Shown here: one piece after another, positions 24,523 to 34,001 of the stretch
Layout of the letters: every line of letters begins with the position of its first letter
How positions within the stretch are numbered: position 1 is the stretch's first letter
DNA from: Lysobacter antibioticus
GTDB lineage: Bacteria > Pseudomonadota > Gammaproteobacteria > Xanthomonadales > Xanthomonadaceae
Reading direction: 5' to 3'
Length of the DNA: 34,033 nucleotides
NCBI RefSeq assembly: GCF_000731095.1
Contig: NZ_JMTZ01000050.1
Location: 1 to 34,033, forward strand
Notes under the pieces: model-generated
Databases searched by the model: none
The model's input: the letters and a program-made list of their open reading frames with translations, nothing else
Told to the model about the DNA's origin: nothing
Made by a program: the position numbers and the translations under genes

Positions 24523-27500
24523 TCAAGCGCGCAGCGACGCCAGTCGTTGCGCGAGCTTCTTCGGCGACACGCCGCCGCGCACGCCCAACTCCTGGGCGAA
24601 CAGCGACACCCGCAGCTCCTCGATCTCCCAACGCAGCGCCTGCCAGCCGGCAGCCTCGGCCCGGCCGGCGGCATTCGCGGCATCGAAGGCCTCGACGAAG
24701 GGCTTGAGCTCGAGCATCCGCGCCTGGTCGCGCACCGGATCGCGCAAGGCGCGCTCGCTGCGCACCGCCAAGGCCTTCAGATAGCGTGGGTACTCCGCCA
24801 AGGCCGCGGTGGCGACATTGCGCAGGAAGCCGGGCGGTGTCAGCCGCGCGAGCTGCGCACGCATGTCGTCGAGGTTGCCGCTGGCCCAGCCCATCAACGA
24901 CGACTCCAGGCGCGAACGCACCTCGGCGACCGCGCTCAGGATGGCTTCGGCCTGGGCCAGGCGTTCGGTCGCCTCCGGGAACAGCTTGCGCGCGACCGCC
25001 TCGCGACGGGCCTCGAAGGCCGCCGCATCGCGCACCGCGATCAGTTCGGCATCGTCGCCGAGCAGGGACTGCAGGGCGCCGTCGACCAGATCCTCGCGCA
25101 GCCGGTCGCTGTCGCGCAGGCCGTTCTGGCGCGGCGCGGCCGATTCGATCGCCGCGTACAACAAGCCGGTCTTGGCCTGCACCGGCAGTTGCTTGCGCGC
25201 CTGCTTGAGCTTGTCGGCCATCGCCAGTGCCAGCAGGCGCCGCACCCCGCCCGGATGCGCCCGCAACGCGGCCTCGCGCTCGGCGTGCACACGTAACGAG
25301 ACCGTGTCGCCGTCGTCGTGCAGGGCCGGAAACGCCGGCACGCCGGCCGCGCCCGGCACCGACATCGGGATCGCCTGCTCCGGGAACGCGGTCAGGCCAC
25401 GCTGGCCGAGGCCGTCGGCGGCGCGCGCGGCGAAGGCACGCGCCGCACGCTCGCCGAAGCGCGCGCGCAGCTCATCGAGATCGCGCGACTCCGCCAGCAC
25501 CACCGCGGCCTGGGCCTTGCCGGCGCCCTTGTCGGCACGCGCATCGGCGAGCTCGAGCAGACGCAGGTTCATGCGCAGATGCGGCTCGATCGAAGCCGGA
25601 TCGAAATCCGTCGCCGCCACCTCGACCCCGGTCAGCTTGCGCAGGAAACGCGCGAGCGTGCCGACCAGGTCGTCGGCCTCGGGTTTGGCGTGCGCCTCAT
25701 GGAAGGCCTTGGCGAAATCCGGCGCCGGCACGAAGTTGCGGCGCAGGATCTTCGGCAGGCTCTTGATCAGGGCCGCGGCCTTGTCGGCGACGAACCCCGG
25801 CGCCAGCCACGACAGCTGCGCCGGGTCGAGTGCGTTGAGCAGGTGCAACGGCACCGCCAGGGTCATGCCGTCGTCGGCCGCGCCCGGCTCGAAGCGATAG
25901 CTCACCGCCAGCCGCGCATTGCCGAGCTGCAGATACGGCGGGAACCGCGCGGCCTCGCTTTCGCCGCCGATCATCAGATCGGCGTTCGACCATTCCAGCT
26001 TGGCTTTTTCCCCCGCCGGCAGCTTGTGGTACCAGGCATCCAGCGCCTGCACGTTGTGGACCTGCGCCGGCAGGCGGTCGAGGTACCACTGCGCCATCCA
26101 TTCCTCGTCGACCACCAGGCCGGCGCGGCGTTGCTTGGCTTCTTCGTCGTGGGCCTTGGCCAGGGTGGCGAGGTTGCGCGCCAGGAACGCGGAGCGGGTG
26201 TTGATCTCGCCGGTCACCAGGGCGTCGCGGGCGAAGATCGCGCGGCTTTCCTCCGGGTACAGCGCGCCGTAATGGATCGGCCGCTTCGGCGCGAGCACCA
26301 GGCCGAACAGACTGATCTGTTCGCTGCCGACCACCCGCCCTTGCGAGCGCGCCCAGCGCGGGTCGTGATGGCGCCGCGCGAGCAGATGCGGCAGTTCCTG
26401 GATCGCCCAGTCCGGCTCGATCGTGGCGTTGGTCATCGACCACACCCGCTCGGTGTCGAGCAGGGTCGCCGACAACACCCACGGCGGCGGCTTCTTGGCC
26501 AGCGGGGAGCCGGGGAACAACTGGAACTTGCGCCCGCGCGGGCCGTCGTAGAAACCGCGGTCGGCGCGGAAACCGATCTGGGTCGGCAGGCCGGCGATCA
26601 GGGCGCGGTGCAGTCTGGCGTAGCCCTCGGAACTCGGGACCGGCGACTCGGGATTCGTAGAAGCCGCGGCACCAGGCTGATCGAGTCCCGAGTTCCGAGT
26701 CCCAAGCCCCGTCTCCTCGCACACGAGCTTCAACTGCCGGTGCAGCTCGCGCCACTCGCGCATGCGCAGGAAGCCGAGGAAATGCTTCTCGCACCAGCTG
26801 CGCAGCTTGGATTGGGTCAGCTCTTCGTGGGCGCCCTGGTAGGCGTCCCACAATTTAAGGATGCCGACGAACTCCGAACGCGGGTCGGCGAACTCGGCAT
26901 GCGCATTGTCGGCGGCCGCGCGCTGATCGGACGGACGCTCGCGCGGGTCCTGGATGCCGAGGAAGGCGGCGATCGCGATCATCTCGCGCAGGCAGCCGTG
27001 GGCATTGGCCGCCACCAACATGCGCGCGAGTTTCACGTCGACCGGCAAGCGCGCCATGGTCCGGCCGGTGGCGGTGAGCTTCTTGTCCTCGCCGACCGCG
27101 CCGAGCTCCGACAGCTGTTGCCAGCCGTCGGCGATGGCTCGGCCGTCCGGCGGTTCCAGGAACGGAAAGTCCTCGATATGTCCGAGGCCCAGCGACAGCA
27201 TGCGCAGGATCACCCCGGCCAGGGCGGCGCGGCGGATTTCCGGGTCGGTGTAGCGCGGCCGCGACTCGAAATCGGCTTCGCTGTAGAGGCGGTAGCAGGT
27301 GCCTTCGCTGATGCGGCCGCAACGGCCCTTGCGCTGGTCGGCGCTGGCTTGCGAGACCGGTTCGATGTGCAAGCGGTCGAGCTTGCCGCGCGGGCTGTAG
27401 CGCTTGACCCGGGCCAGGCCCGGGTCGACCACGTAGCGGATCCGCGGCACCGTCAGCGAGGTCTCGGCGACGTTGGTGGCGAGCACGATGCGGCGCTTCG

Positions 27501-28572
27501 GCCCGGGGTTGAACACCCGGTCCTGGTCGCGCACCGACAGCCGCGCGTACAACGGCAGCACCTCGGTCTCGCGGTACTTGCGCCGCTCCAGCGCCTGGTG
27601 GGCGTCGCGGATTTCGCGCTCGCCGGACAGGAAGATCAGCACGTCGCCGCGCGGATCCTCGCGGGTGATTTCGTCGCAGGCCGCGACGATGCCGTCGTTG
27701 ACGCTGCGTTCGCCCTGGCGGGCCTCGCGCACGCGGCCGTCGGCCTGGCTCTCGCCCTCGCCTTCCAGCGGCCGGTAGCGCACCGTCACCGGATAGCCGC
27801 GGCCCTCCACGCTGACCACCGGCGCACCGTCGAAATGCGCGGCGAAGCGCTCGGTGTCGATGGTCGCCGAGGTCACGATGATCTTCAGGTCGGGCCGCTT
27901 CTTCAGCAGTTGCTTCAGATAGCCGAGCAGGAAATCGATGTTGAGGCTGCGTTCGTGGGCCTCGTCGATCAGGATCGTGTCGTAGGCCGACAGCCAGCGG
28001 TCGGACTGGATCTCCGCCAGCAGAATGCCGTCGGTCATGAACTTGATCGCGGTGCGCTCGCCGACGTTGTCGTTGAAGCGGACCTGGTAGCCGACCGTCT
28101 CGCCGAGCGGCGTCTGCAATTCCTCGGCCACGCGCCGGGCCACCGCGCGCGCGGCGATGCGGCGCGGCTGGGTGCAGCCGATCATGCCGGCGGCGCCGCG
28201 CCCGGCGGCCAGGCACAGCTTCGGCAACTGGGTGGTCTTGCCCGAGCCGGTCTCGCCGGCGATCACCACCACCGGATGCTTGCGGATCAACTCGACGATG
28301 CGCTCGGCTTCGGCCGCGATCGGCAAACCCGGGTCGACCGGCGCGCGCGGCAGCGAGGCCGCCCGCGCTTCGCGCTGCGCCACCGATGCCGCCAGGGCCT
28401 GCGCGAATGCAGCGCGCGCGCGCTCGTCGCCGGGCTTGCCGCTCCAGCGCGACCACAGGCCGTGCAAGCGACCGCGGTCGCGGCTCAAGGCGCCATCGAT
28501 CGCATGCCGCGCCTGTCGTAACGCGGCACTAGCATTCTCGTGGCTAGACTGATTGGAATCGGTACTCTTCAT
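24523..28572 (-). CDS. hrpA: HrpA, DEAH-box ATP-dependent RNA helicase
   Basis: This 1,349-residue protein is slightly longer than E. coli HrpA (about 1,300). Walker A GETGSGKT is at 106-113, PRRIAARAVA at 137-146, DEAH at 203-206 (ILIDEAHERS), then SATI, and motif VI (QRKGRCGRISEGTCYRLYS). The helicase-associated, OB-fold and long DUF3418 C-terminal parts follow. HrpA acts in RNA processing and in rescue of stalled ribosomes (family knowledge). The ATG at 28572 is divergent from dps. Residues about 625-649 are an unusual Gly/Ser/Pro/Asn-rich insert encoded by an inverted repeat, between the LVCEETGL and YARLHRALIAGL segments. Confidence 0.96.
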   Translation of the reverse strand: MKSTDSNQSSHENASAALRQARHAIDGALSRDRGRLHGLWSRWSGKPGDERARAAFAQALAASVAQREARAASLPRAPVDPGLPIAAEAERIVELIRKHPVVVIAGETGSGKTTQLPKLCLAAGRGAAGMIGCTQPRRIAARAVARRVAEELQTPLGETVGYQVRFNDNVGERTAIKFMTDGILLAEIQSDRWLSAYDTILIDEAHERSLNIDFLLGYLKQLLKKRPDLKIIVTSATIDTERFAAHFDGAPVVSVEGRGYPVTVRYRPLEGEGESQADGRVREARQGERSVNDGIVAACDEITREDPRGDVLIFLSGEREIRDAHQALERRKYRETEVLPLYARLSVRDQDRVFNPGPKRRIVLATNVAETSLTVPRIRYVVDPGLARVKRYSPRGKLDRLHIEPVSQASADQRKGRCGRISEGTCYRLYSEADFESRPRYTDPEIRRAALAGVILRMLSLGLGHIEDFPFLEPPDGRAIADGWQQLSELGAVGEDKKLTATGRTMARLPVDVKLARMLVAANAHGCLREMIAIAAFLGIQDPRERPSDQRAAADNAHAEFADPRSEFVGILKLWDAYQGAHEELTQSKLRSWCEKHFLGFLRMREWRELHRQLKLVCEETGLGTRNSGLDQPGAAASTNPESPVPSSEGYARLHRALIAGLPTQIGFRADRGFYDGPRGRKFQLFPGSPLAKKPPPWVLSATLLDTERVWSMTNATIEPDWAIQELPHLLARRHHDPRWARSQGRVVGSEQISLFGLVLAPKRPIHYGALYPEESRAIFARDALVTGEINTRSAFLARNLATLAKAHDEEAKQRRAGLVVDEEWMAQWYLDRLPAQVHNVQALDAWYHKLPAGEKAKLEWSNADLMIGGESEAARFPPYLQLGNARLAVSYRFEPGAADDGMTLAVPLHLLNALDPAQLSWLAPGFVADKAAALIKSLPKILRRNFVPAPDFAKAFHEAHAKPEADDLVGTLARFLRKLTGVEVAATDFDPASIEPHLRMNLRLLELADARADKGAGKAQAAVVLAESRDLDELRARFGERAARAFAARAADGLGQRGLTAFPEQAIPMSVPGAAGVPAFPALHDDGDTVSLRVHAEREAALRAHPGGVRRLLALAMADKLKQARKQLPVQAKTGLLYAAIESAAPRQNGLRDSDRLREDLVDGALQSLLGDDAELIAVRDAAAFEARREAVARKLFPEATERLAQAEAILSAVAEVRSRLESSLMGWASGNLDDMRAQLARLTPPGFLRNVATAALAEYPRYLKALAVRSERALRDPVRDQARMLELKPFVEAFDAANAAGRAEAAGWQALRWEIEELRVSLFAQELGVRGGVSPKKLAQRLASLRA
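26626..26699. repeat. 15-bp perfect inverted repeat inserted in frame within hrpA
   Basis: CTCGGAACTCGGGAC at 26626-26640 is perfectly complementary to 26685-26699, with a 44-bp loop. The arms and their flanks are built of short GACTCGGGA-type direct repeats (ACTCGGGA recurs at about 26646-26653). This is a pattern I associate with dispersed intergenic repeats of xanthomonads. It keeps the hrpA frame open and encodes an extra segment of about 25 residues. Confidence 0.75.
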
Positions 28573-28611
28573 CGATAGATCGTTCGTATCGCAACGCTAG
28601 GCACAAACCAT

Positions 28612-28640
28612 TTCACTTCGCGGCCGACTGCGCCTATTGT
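28612..28640 (+). promoter_or_regulatory. probable dps promoter
   Basis: A -35-like TTCACT (28612-28617) and -10-like TATTGT (28635-28640) are separated by 17 bp, each matching consensus at 4 of 6. The predicted start near 28647 gives a leader of about 60 nt that contains the palindrome at 28664-28683. Confidence 0.5.
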
Positions 28641-28663
28641 CGCCGCATTGTTCAAAAAACCCC

Positions 28664-28683
28664 CGATCGAAACCGTTCGATCG
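28664..28683. promoter_or_regulatory. perfect 20-bp palindrome in the dps leader
   Basis: CGATCGAA-ACCG-TTCGATCG has 8-bp perfect arms. It lies between the predicted transcription start and the ribosome site (AAGGAG, 7 nt before the ATG at 28708). It could be an operator or an RNA hairpin controlling translation. It does not resemble a Fur box; OxyR sites are too loosely defined to judge by eye. Confidence 0.55.
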
Positions 28684-28707
28684 CCCGCATCGGAGAAGGA
28701 GTCGCAC

Positions 28708-29289
28708 ATGGCCAAGCCCAACAAGCCCGCCAAGACCAGCAAAACGGACAAGACCAAATCGGACAAGGTGTCGGTCGCCCCGGCCGCGTCGCCGTCGGCC
28801 GCCGACAGCGCACCCTCGATCGATATCGGGATCTCGTCGGGCGATCGCAAGAAGATCGCCGAAGGTCTGTCGCGCTTCCTGGCCGACAGCTACACCCTGT
28901 ACCTGAAGACCCACAACTTCCATTGGAACGTGACGGGCCCGATGTTCAACGCCCTGCACGTCATGTTCGAAACCCAGTACACCGAGCAGTGGACCGCGCT
29001 GGACGACATCGCCGAGCGCATCCGCGCGCTGGGCTTCAACGCACCGGGTTCCTACGCCGAATTCGTCAAGCTGTCCTCGATCACCGAAGAGCCGGGCCTG
29101 ACCGACAGCGCCGACTGGCGCGAGATGGTCCGCCAGCTCGTGGTCGGCAACGAAGCCGTGTGCCGCACCGCGCGCAAGGTACTCGACCAGGCCGACGACG
29201 TCGACGACGCGCCGACCGAAGACCTGCTGACCCAGCGTCTGCAGACCCACGAGAAGTATGCGTGGATGCTGCGTTCGCTGCTGCAGTAA
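28708..29289 (+). CDS. dps: Dps, DNA-binding ferritin-like protein
   Basis: This 193-residue protein protects DNA from oxidative damage by storing iron in a 12-mer shell and coating the nucleoid (family knowledge). A Lys/Ser/Ala/Pro-rich tail of about 45 residues ([20 protein letters not shown]) should bind DNA. The ferroxidase ligands are His72 (FHWNV), His84 (LHVMF), Asp99 and Glu103 ([11 protein letters not shown]), with the same spacing as His51, His63, Asp78 and Glu82 of E. coli Dps. I start at ATG 28708 because AAGGAG lies 7 nt upstream; the frame is open to 28648 but that stretch contains the leader palindrome. It is divergent from hrpA and followed by a strong terminator. Confidence 0.95.
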   Translation: MAKPNKPAKTSKTDKTKSDKVSVAPAASPSAADSAPSIDIGISSGDRKKIAEGLSRFLADSYTLYLKTHNFHWNVTGPMFNALHVMFETQYTEQWTALDDIAERIRALGFNAPGSYAEFVKLSSITEEPGLTDSADWREMVRQLVVGNEAVCRTARKVLDQADDVDDAPTEDLLTQRLQTHEKYAWMLRSLLQ

Positions 29290-29343
29290 ACCGTTGAAGG
29301 CAGGCCGGCGCGGAGCGTCCGTGCCGGCCCGCCGCGCTGTACC

Positions 29344-29380
29344 AAACCCCTCTTCCGCCCCGCGGGAGAGGGGTTTTTCA
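29344..29380 (+). terminator. strong rho-independent terminator of dps
   Basis: AAACCCCTCT at 29344-29353 pairs with AGAGGGGTTT at 29367-29376. The stem extends inward through a T-G pair and CCGC/GCGG to a CCC loop, about 15 bp in all. TTTTT overlaps and follows the stem. It lies 54 bp after the dps stop and 30 bp before the convergent lysR-type stop. Confidence 0.88.
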
Positions 29381-29409
29381 TTACCTGGCGTCGACCTTAG
29401 CGCCGGTTC

Positions 29410-30324
29410 TCACCGCCGCCCGCCGCCGTCCCAGCCCAGCGCGTCGGCCTGCGCCTGCGCCAGCAACCAGTCGCGGAAGGCGCGGATCTTGGCGCTGCCG
29501 CGGCGCACCTCGGGATAGGCCAGCCAGTAGTCGCGCTCGTCGCGCAGCACCAGTTCGAACGGCTGCACCAACCGCCCCGAGGCGAGTTCGCTGCGGAAGA
29601 ACAGCGGCGAGGTGATCGCCACGCCGTGCCCGGCGATCGCCGCGGTCACTTCGTATTGCTCGACCCCCAGTTCGACCCCGGGCCGGGCCGACAGATCGGC
29701 ATCGCCGACGCCCGCTGCTTCCAACCAACTGCGCCACCAGCGTTCGCGACCGATCCGCGGCAGGGTCAACAGATCCGCCGGCGTCCGCAGCGCGCCGCTT
29801 TCGATCAGGTCCGGGCTGCACAGCGGCGTGAACAGACCCGGCAACAGGAAATGCGCGCTTAATCCTGACCATTCGCCGCGGCCGTTGCGGATGCCGACGT
29901 CGAACTCGCCCTGGGCCAGGTCGACCAGGGGCACGCCGGTGTCCAGGCGCACCGCCAACCGCGGATGCGCCAGCTGAAACCCGCCCAGGCGCGGCACCAG
30001 CCAATTGGCGCCGATGGTCGGCAGCGAGGTGATCGCCAGTTCGGCTTCGGAGCGCGCCTGGCTTTGGGCGAAGGCCGAACGCAGCGCCTGGAAGCTGTCG
30101 AGCACCGTCGGCGCCAACCGCTCGCCGGCCCGGGTCAGCACCACCTTGCGCGGCAAGCGCTGGAACAACACCAGGCCCAGCCGCTGTTCCAGGCGCTTGA
30201 TCTGGTAACTGACCGCAGCCTGGGTCATGTCCAGCTCCTCGGCGGCGCGGGTGAAGCTCTGCAGGCGCGCGGCGGCCTCGAAGGCGCGGATCGCGCTGAG
30301 CGGCGGCAATGTCGATATATCCAT
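29410..30324 (-). CDS. LysR-family transcriptional regulator, GcvA-like
   Basis: This is a 304-residue regulator. The N-terminal winged helix-turn-helix (about 6-65) includes LSAIRAFEAAARLQSFTRAA, MTQAAVSYQIKRLEQRLG and LFQRLPRKVVLTRAGERL, typical of the GcvA/AmpR subgroup. The effector-binding domain follows (about 92-295), with ITSLPTIGANWLVPRLGGF and FDVGIRNGRGEW. The ligand is unknown. It is divergent from the SnoaL-like genes, with 179 bp between starts. An ATAA-N7-TTAT site overlaps its own start codon. By the usual LysR arrangement it probably controls itself and the divergent pair (inference). Confidence 0.92.
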   Translation of the reverse strand: MDISTLPPLSAIRAFEAAARLQSFTRAAEELDMTQAAVSYQIKRLEQRLGLVLFQRLPRKVVLTRAGERLAPTVLDSFQALRSAFAQSQARSEAELAITSLPTIGANWLVPRLGGFQLAHPRLAVRLDTGVPLVDLAQGEFDVGIRNGRGEWSGLSAHFLLPGLFTPLCSPDLIESGALRTPADLLTLPRIGRERWWRSWLEAAGVGDADLSARPGVELGVEQYEVTAAIAGHGVAITSPLFFRSELASGRLVQPFELVLRDERDYWLAYPEVRRGSAKIRAFRDWLLAQAQADALGWDGGGRR

Positions 30325-30337
30325 AATCTGACCTTAT
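30323..30337. promoter_or_regulatory. LysR-type box overlapping the regulator start codon
   Basis: ATAATCTGACCTTAT has inverted ATAA / TTAT arms around 7 bp and contains the T-N11-A core of LysR-type binding sites. It overlaps the regulator's start codon (30324-30322), consistent with autorepression. Confidence 0.4.
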
Positions 30338-30345
30338 GTATCTGT

Positions 30346-30358
30346 CGCGATTTTCGCG
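30346..30358. promoter_or_regulatory. 13-bp palindrome in the divergent lysR / snoaL intergenic region
   Basis: CGCGA-TTT-TCGCG is a perfect 5-bp-arm inverted repeat, 8 bp from the LysR-type box. It may be part of the same control region or a hairpin in the regulator's leader. There is no further support. Confidence 0.3.
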
Positions 30359-30503
30359 TTGTCGGCCGCCCCACCCGCTCCTAGCCTAGTCCGAAACCCA
30401 CGCCGGGCAGCGCCCGGACCGGTCGCCACCGCCCGCGGCAGGACTATCTGCCAAAAGCCGAGCTTGGGCAAACAGGTCTCGCCTCTCTCTCCGGAGCACC
30501 GCC

Positions 30504-31394
30504 ATGCAACGTCGATTCACGCTCGTGCTTTCGCTGGCTCTGATGGGCCTTATCCCGGCCGAGGCCGGGGCCGGCTCCGCGGCCGACCCGGCCGCCGTCG
30601 TCGCCGCCGACTTCGACGCGCTCAACCGCAACGACCTGGAAGCCTTTCTCGCCCTGTACGCCCCGCAGGCGCAGATCTTCGGCCTGCCCGCCGACCCGCA
30701 CGCCCTGGTCGGCAGGCGCCTGGAACAGATGTACGGCGCCGAGCGCCTGCGCGCGCATTTCGCCAAGGCCATGGCGCAACCCGACACCCCGCATATCGAG
30801 CAGACCCGCACGGTCGCGCTCGGCGAACTGGTGGTATCCCGGGTCCACATCGCCGACCCCAAGCGCGCCGAGCCGCAGGTCCTGATGGTGGTGTACCGGG
30901 TCCGCGACGGCCTGATCGAAGACCTGTGGCACGTCGGCAAGGAAACCGCCGACAACCGGCCGCAGGCTGCCGGCGCCGTGGCCACCGCGCGTGCGCTGGT
31001 CGAGGCCAACAACCGCGCCGACGCCGAACGCTTCCTCGCCCTGTTCGCCGCCGATGCCCGCCACTTCCGCCGCGCCGAAGACCCGCACCAACTGGCCGAC
31101 CTGCCCTCGCGCGCCGTCGTCGACGAGGCCAGCCGCGCCAAGACCTATCGGGCGCTTTATGCGGACGGCCCCTCGGTGCAAGTCGACCTGCTCGATGCCT
31201 TCGCCGTCGGCGACCTGGTCGTGACCCACGAGCGCATCCGCACCCGCGGCACCCCGGCCGCCGCCGGTGAGACCTACGAGATGTTGGCGATCCTGCGCGT
31301 CCGCGACGGTCGCGTCCTCGACCTGTGGCCTCTGCAGAAAATCGCCCGCCCCGCCGATGCGGTCGTCTCGGCCGCCGCCGGGGCGCGGCCATGA
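30504..31394 (+). CDS. exported protein with two SnoaL/NTF2-like domains
   Basis: This is a 296-residue protein with a signal peptide (MQRRFTLVLSLALMGLIPAEAGA). Two NTF2-like domains follow, about residues 28-145 and 150-285. Each opens with a helical motif (VVAADFDALNRNDLEAFLALYAP; TARALVEANNRADAERFLALFAA) and closes with a strand pattern ending in V(Y/L)RVRDG plus DLW (VYRVRDGLIEDLWHV; ILRVRDGRVLDLWPL). SnoaL-like folds are used as small-molecule isomerases or as ligand-binding domains; catalytic residues cannot be assigned here. GGAG lies 8 nt before the ATG. It overlaps the next gene by 4 bp and is divergent from the LysR regulator. Confidence 0.85.
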   Translation: MQRRFTLVLSLALMGLIPAEAGAGSAADPAAVVAADFDALNRNDLEAFLALYAPQAQIFGLPADPHALVGRRLEQMYGAERLRAHFAKAMAQPDTPHIEQTRTVALGELVVSRVHIADPKRAEPQVLMVVYRVRDGLIEDLWHVGKETADNRPQAAGAVATARALVEANNRADAERFLALFAADARHFRRAEDPHQLADLPSRAVVDEASRAKTYRALYADGPSVQVDLLDAFAVGDLVVTHERIRTRGTPAAAGETYEMLAILRVRDGRVLDLWPLQKIARPADAVVSAAAGARP

Positions 31395-31840
31395 AGCGGA
31401 TGCCAATCCTGCTGATCGCACTGTCGGCGCTATCGGCGGGCGCCGCCGTCGCCGCCATCGTCGCCGCCGACGACGCCCAGGAAGTCGTGGTCCGCCGCTA
31501 CGTCCAGGCCTGGAACGACGCCGACGCCGAGGCTTTCCTGGCCCAGGCCACCGCCGATGCCGGCGCCTGGCGCCGCGGCGACGACGAACCCCTGCCCGGC
31601 CAGCCCCTCATCGCCGAGGCCACGCCGCAGGCGCGTTCGCGCTATTACCGCGCCGCCTTCGCCAAGCGCCCGCATCCGCGGGTCGAGATCCTGGGCCTGC
31701 AATCGCTGGACGACATGGTGGTGGCGCGCGAACGCGTCACCGGCACCGCCGACGGCAAGACCGTCGACGGGTTGACGATTTATCAGGTCCGTAACGACAA
31801 GATCTGCAACGTCTGGCACATCAAGCGGCGCTCGCGCTGA
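31391..31840 (+). CDS. exported single SnoaL/NTF2-like domain protein
   Basis: This 149-residue protein has a signal peptide (MKRMPILLIALSALSAGAAVA). One SnoaL-like domain follows, starting VVVRRYVQAWNDADAEAFLAQ and ending TIYQVRNDKICNVWHIKRRS. It is clearly related to both domains of the preceding gene. The ATG overlaps the upstream stop (ATGA), so translation is probably coupled. An earlier in-frame start at 31325 is possible but lies inside the upstream gene and lacks the signal peptide at its N-terminus. Function is unknown; a periplasmic small-molecule role is inferred. Confidence 0.85.
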   Translation: MKRMPILLIALSALSAGAAVAAIVAADDAQEVVVRRYVQAWNDADAEAFLAQATADAGAWRRGDDEPLPGQPLIAEATPQARSRYYRAAFAKRPHPRVEILGLQSLDDMVVARERVTGTADGKTVDGLTIYQVRNDKICNVWHIKRRSR

Positions 31841-31924
31841 GCCGCGGCCCTGGCGCGCCACGACGGCGACCGCGTTTCAGCGGCGCTCGCGGCCTCGTCG
31901 CGACCGCCTGCGACGCCGCGCCGC

Positions 31925-31930
31925 TAGACT
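31925..31930 (+). promoter_or_regulatory. -10 element placing recQ transcription at or near its ATG (possibly leaderless)
   Basis: CGCTAGACT contains TAGACT, followed by 6 nt (AGGCGC) and then the recQ ATG. With usual -10 spacing, transcription would start at the A of the ATG. No Shine-Dalgarno sequence precedes the ATG, which fits a leaderless mRNA. No convincing -35 is visible. Confidence 0.4.
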
Positions 31931-31936
31931 AGGCGC

Positions 31937-33751
<1,815 letters not shown>

Positions 33752-33808
33752 GGGTTGCGCTGGGCGGCTTGGGGCACGTCCTTGCTTCGTCGCTTCGGTA
33801 GGGTTCAT

Positions 33809-33832
33809 GTAGGAGCGACGTGAGTCGCGACC
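33809..33832 (+). repeat. REP-like singlet related to the 20942-21099 pair
   Basis: GTAGGAGCGACGTGAGTCGC and the bases following it match the REP arm at 20944-20965 with a few paired changes (GGC to GAC and GCC to GTC) that keep the CGAC-GTGA-GTCG stem intact. The compensating changes support a structure-preserving repeat. Confidence 0.7.
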
Positions 33833-34001
33833 GCTGGACGCGCAGCCATCGCAACGCCGATGACGCCCATAGAAGCGACAAGCTTTCGCAGGGGCAAGAG
33901 CGGCGTCCTACTGGATTTACTTCGGTCACAAGCCGCGACCGCGCCGTAATGGTCTTGCGGCGCATCCATCAAGCAATACCAAGATCAAACGCCAAAAGCT
34001 T

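Noticed and set aside
25318-28521. A 1,067-codon plus-strand open frame
   Set aside because: It is antisense to hrpA, whose helicase motifs are unambiguous; composition is that of a shadow frame.
28648-28707. Twenty extra N-terminal residues for Dps
   Set aside because: The stretch contains the leader palindrome, and the AAGGAG site is placed correctly for ATG 28708.
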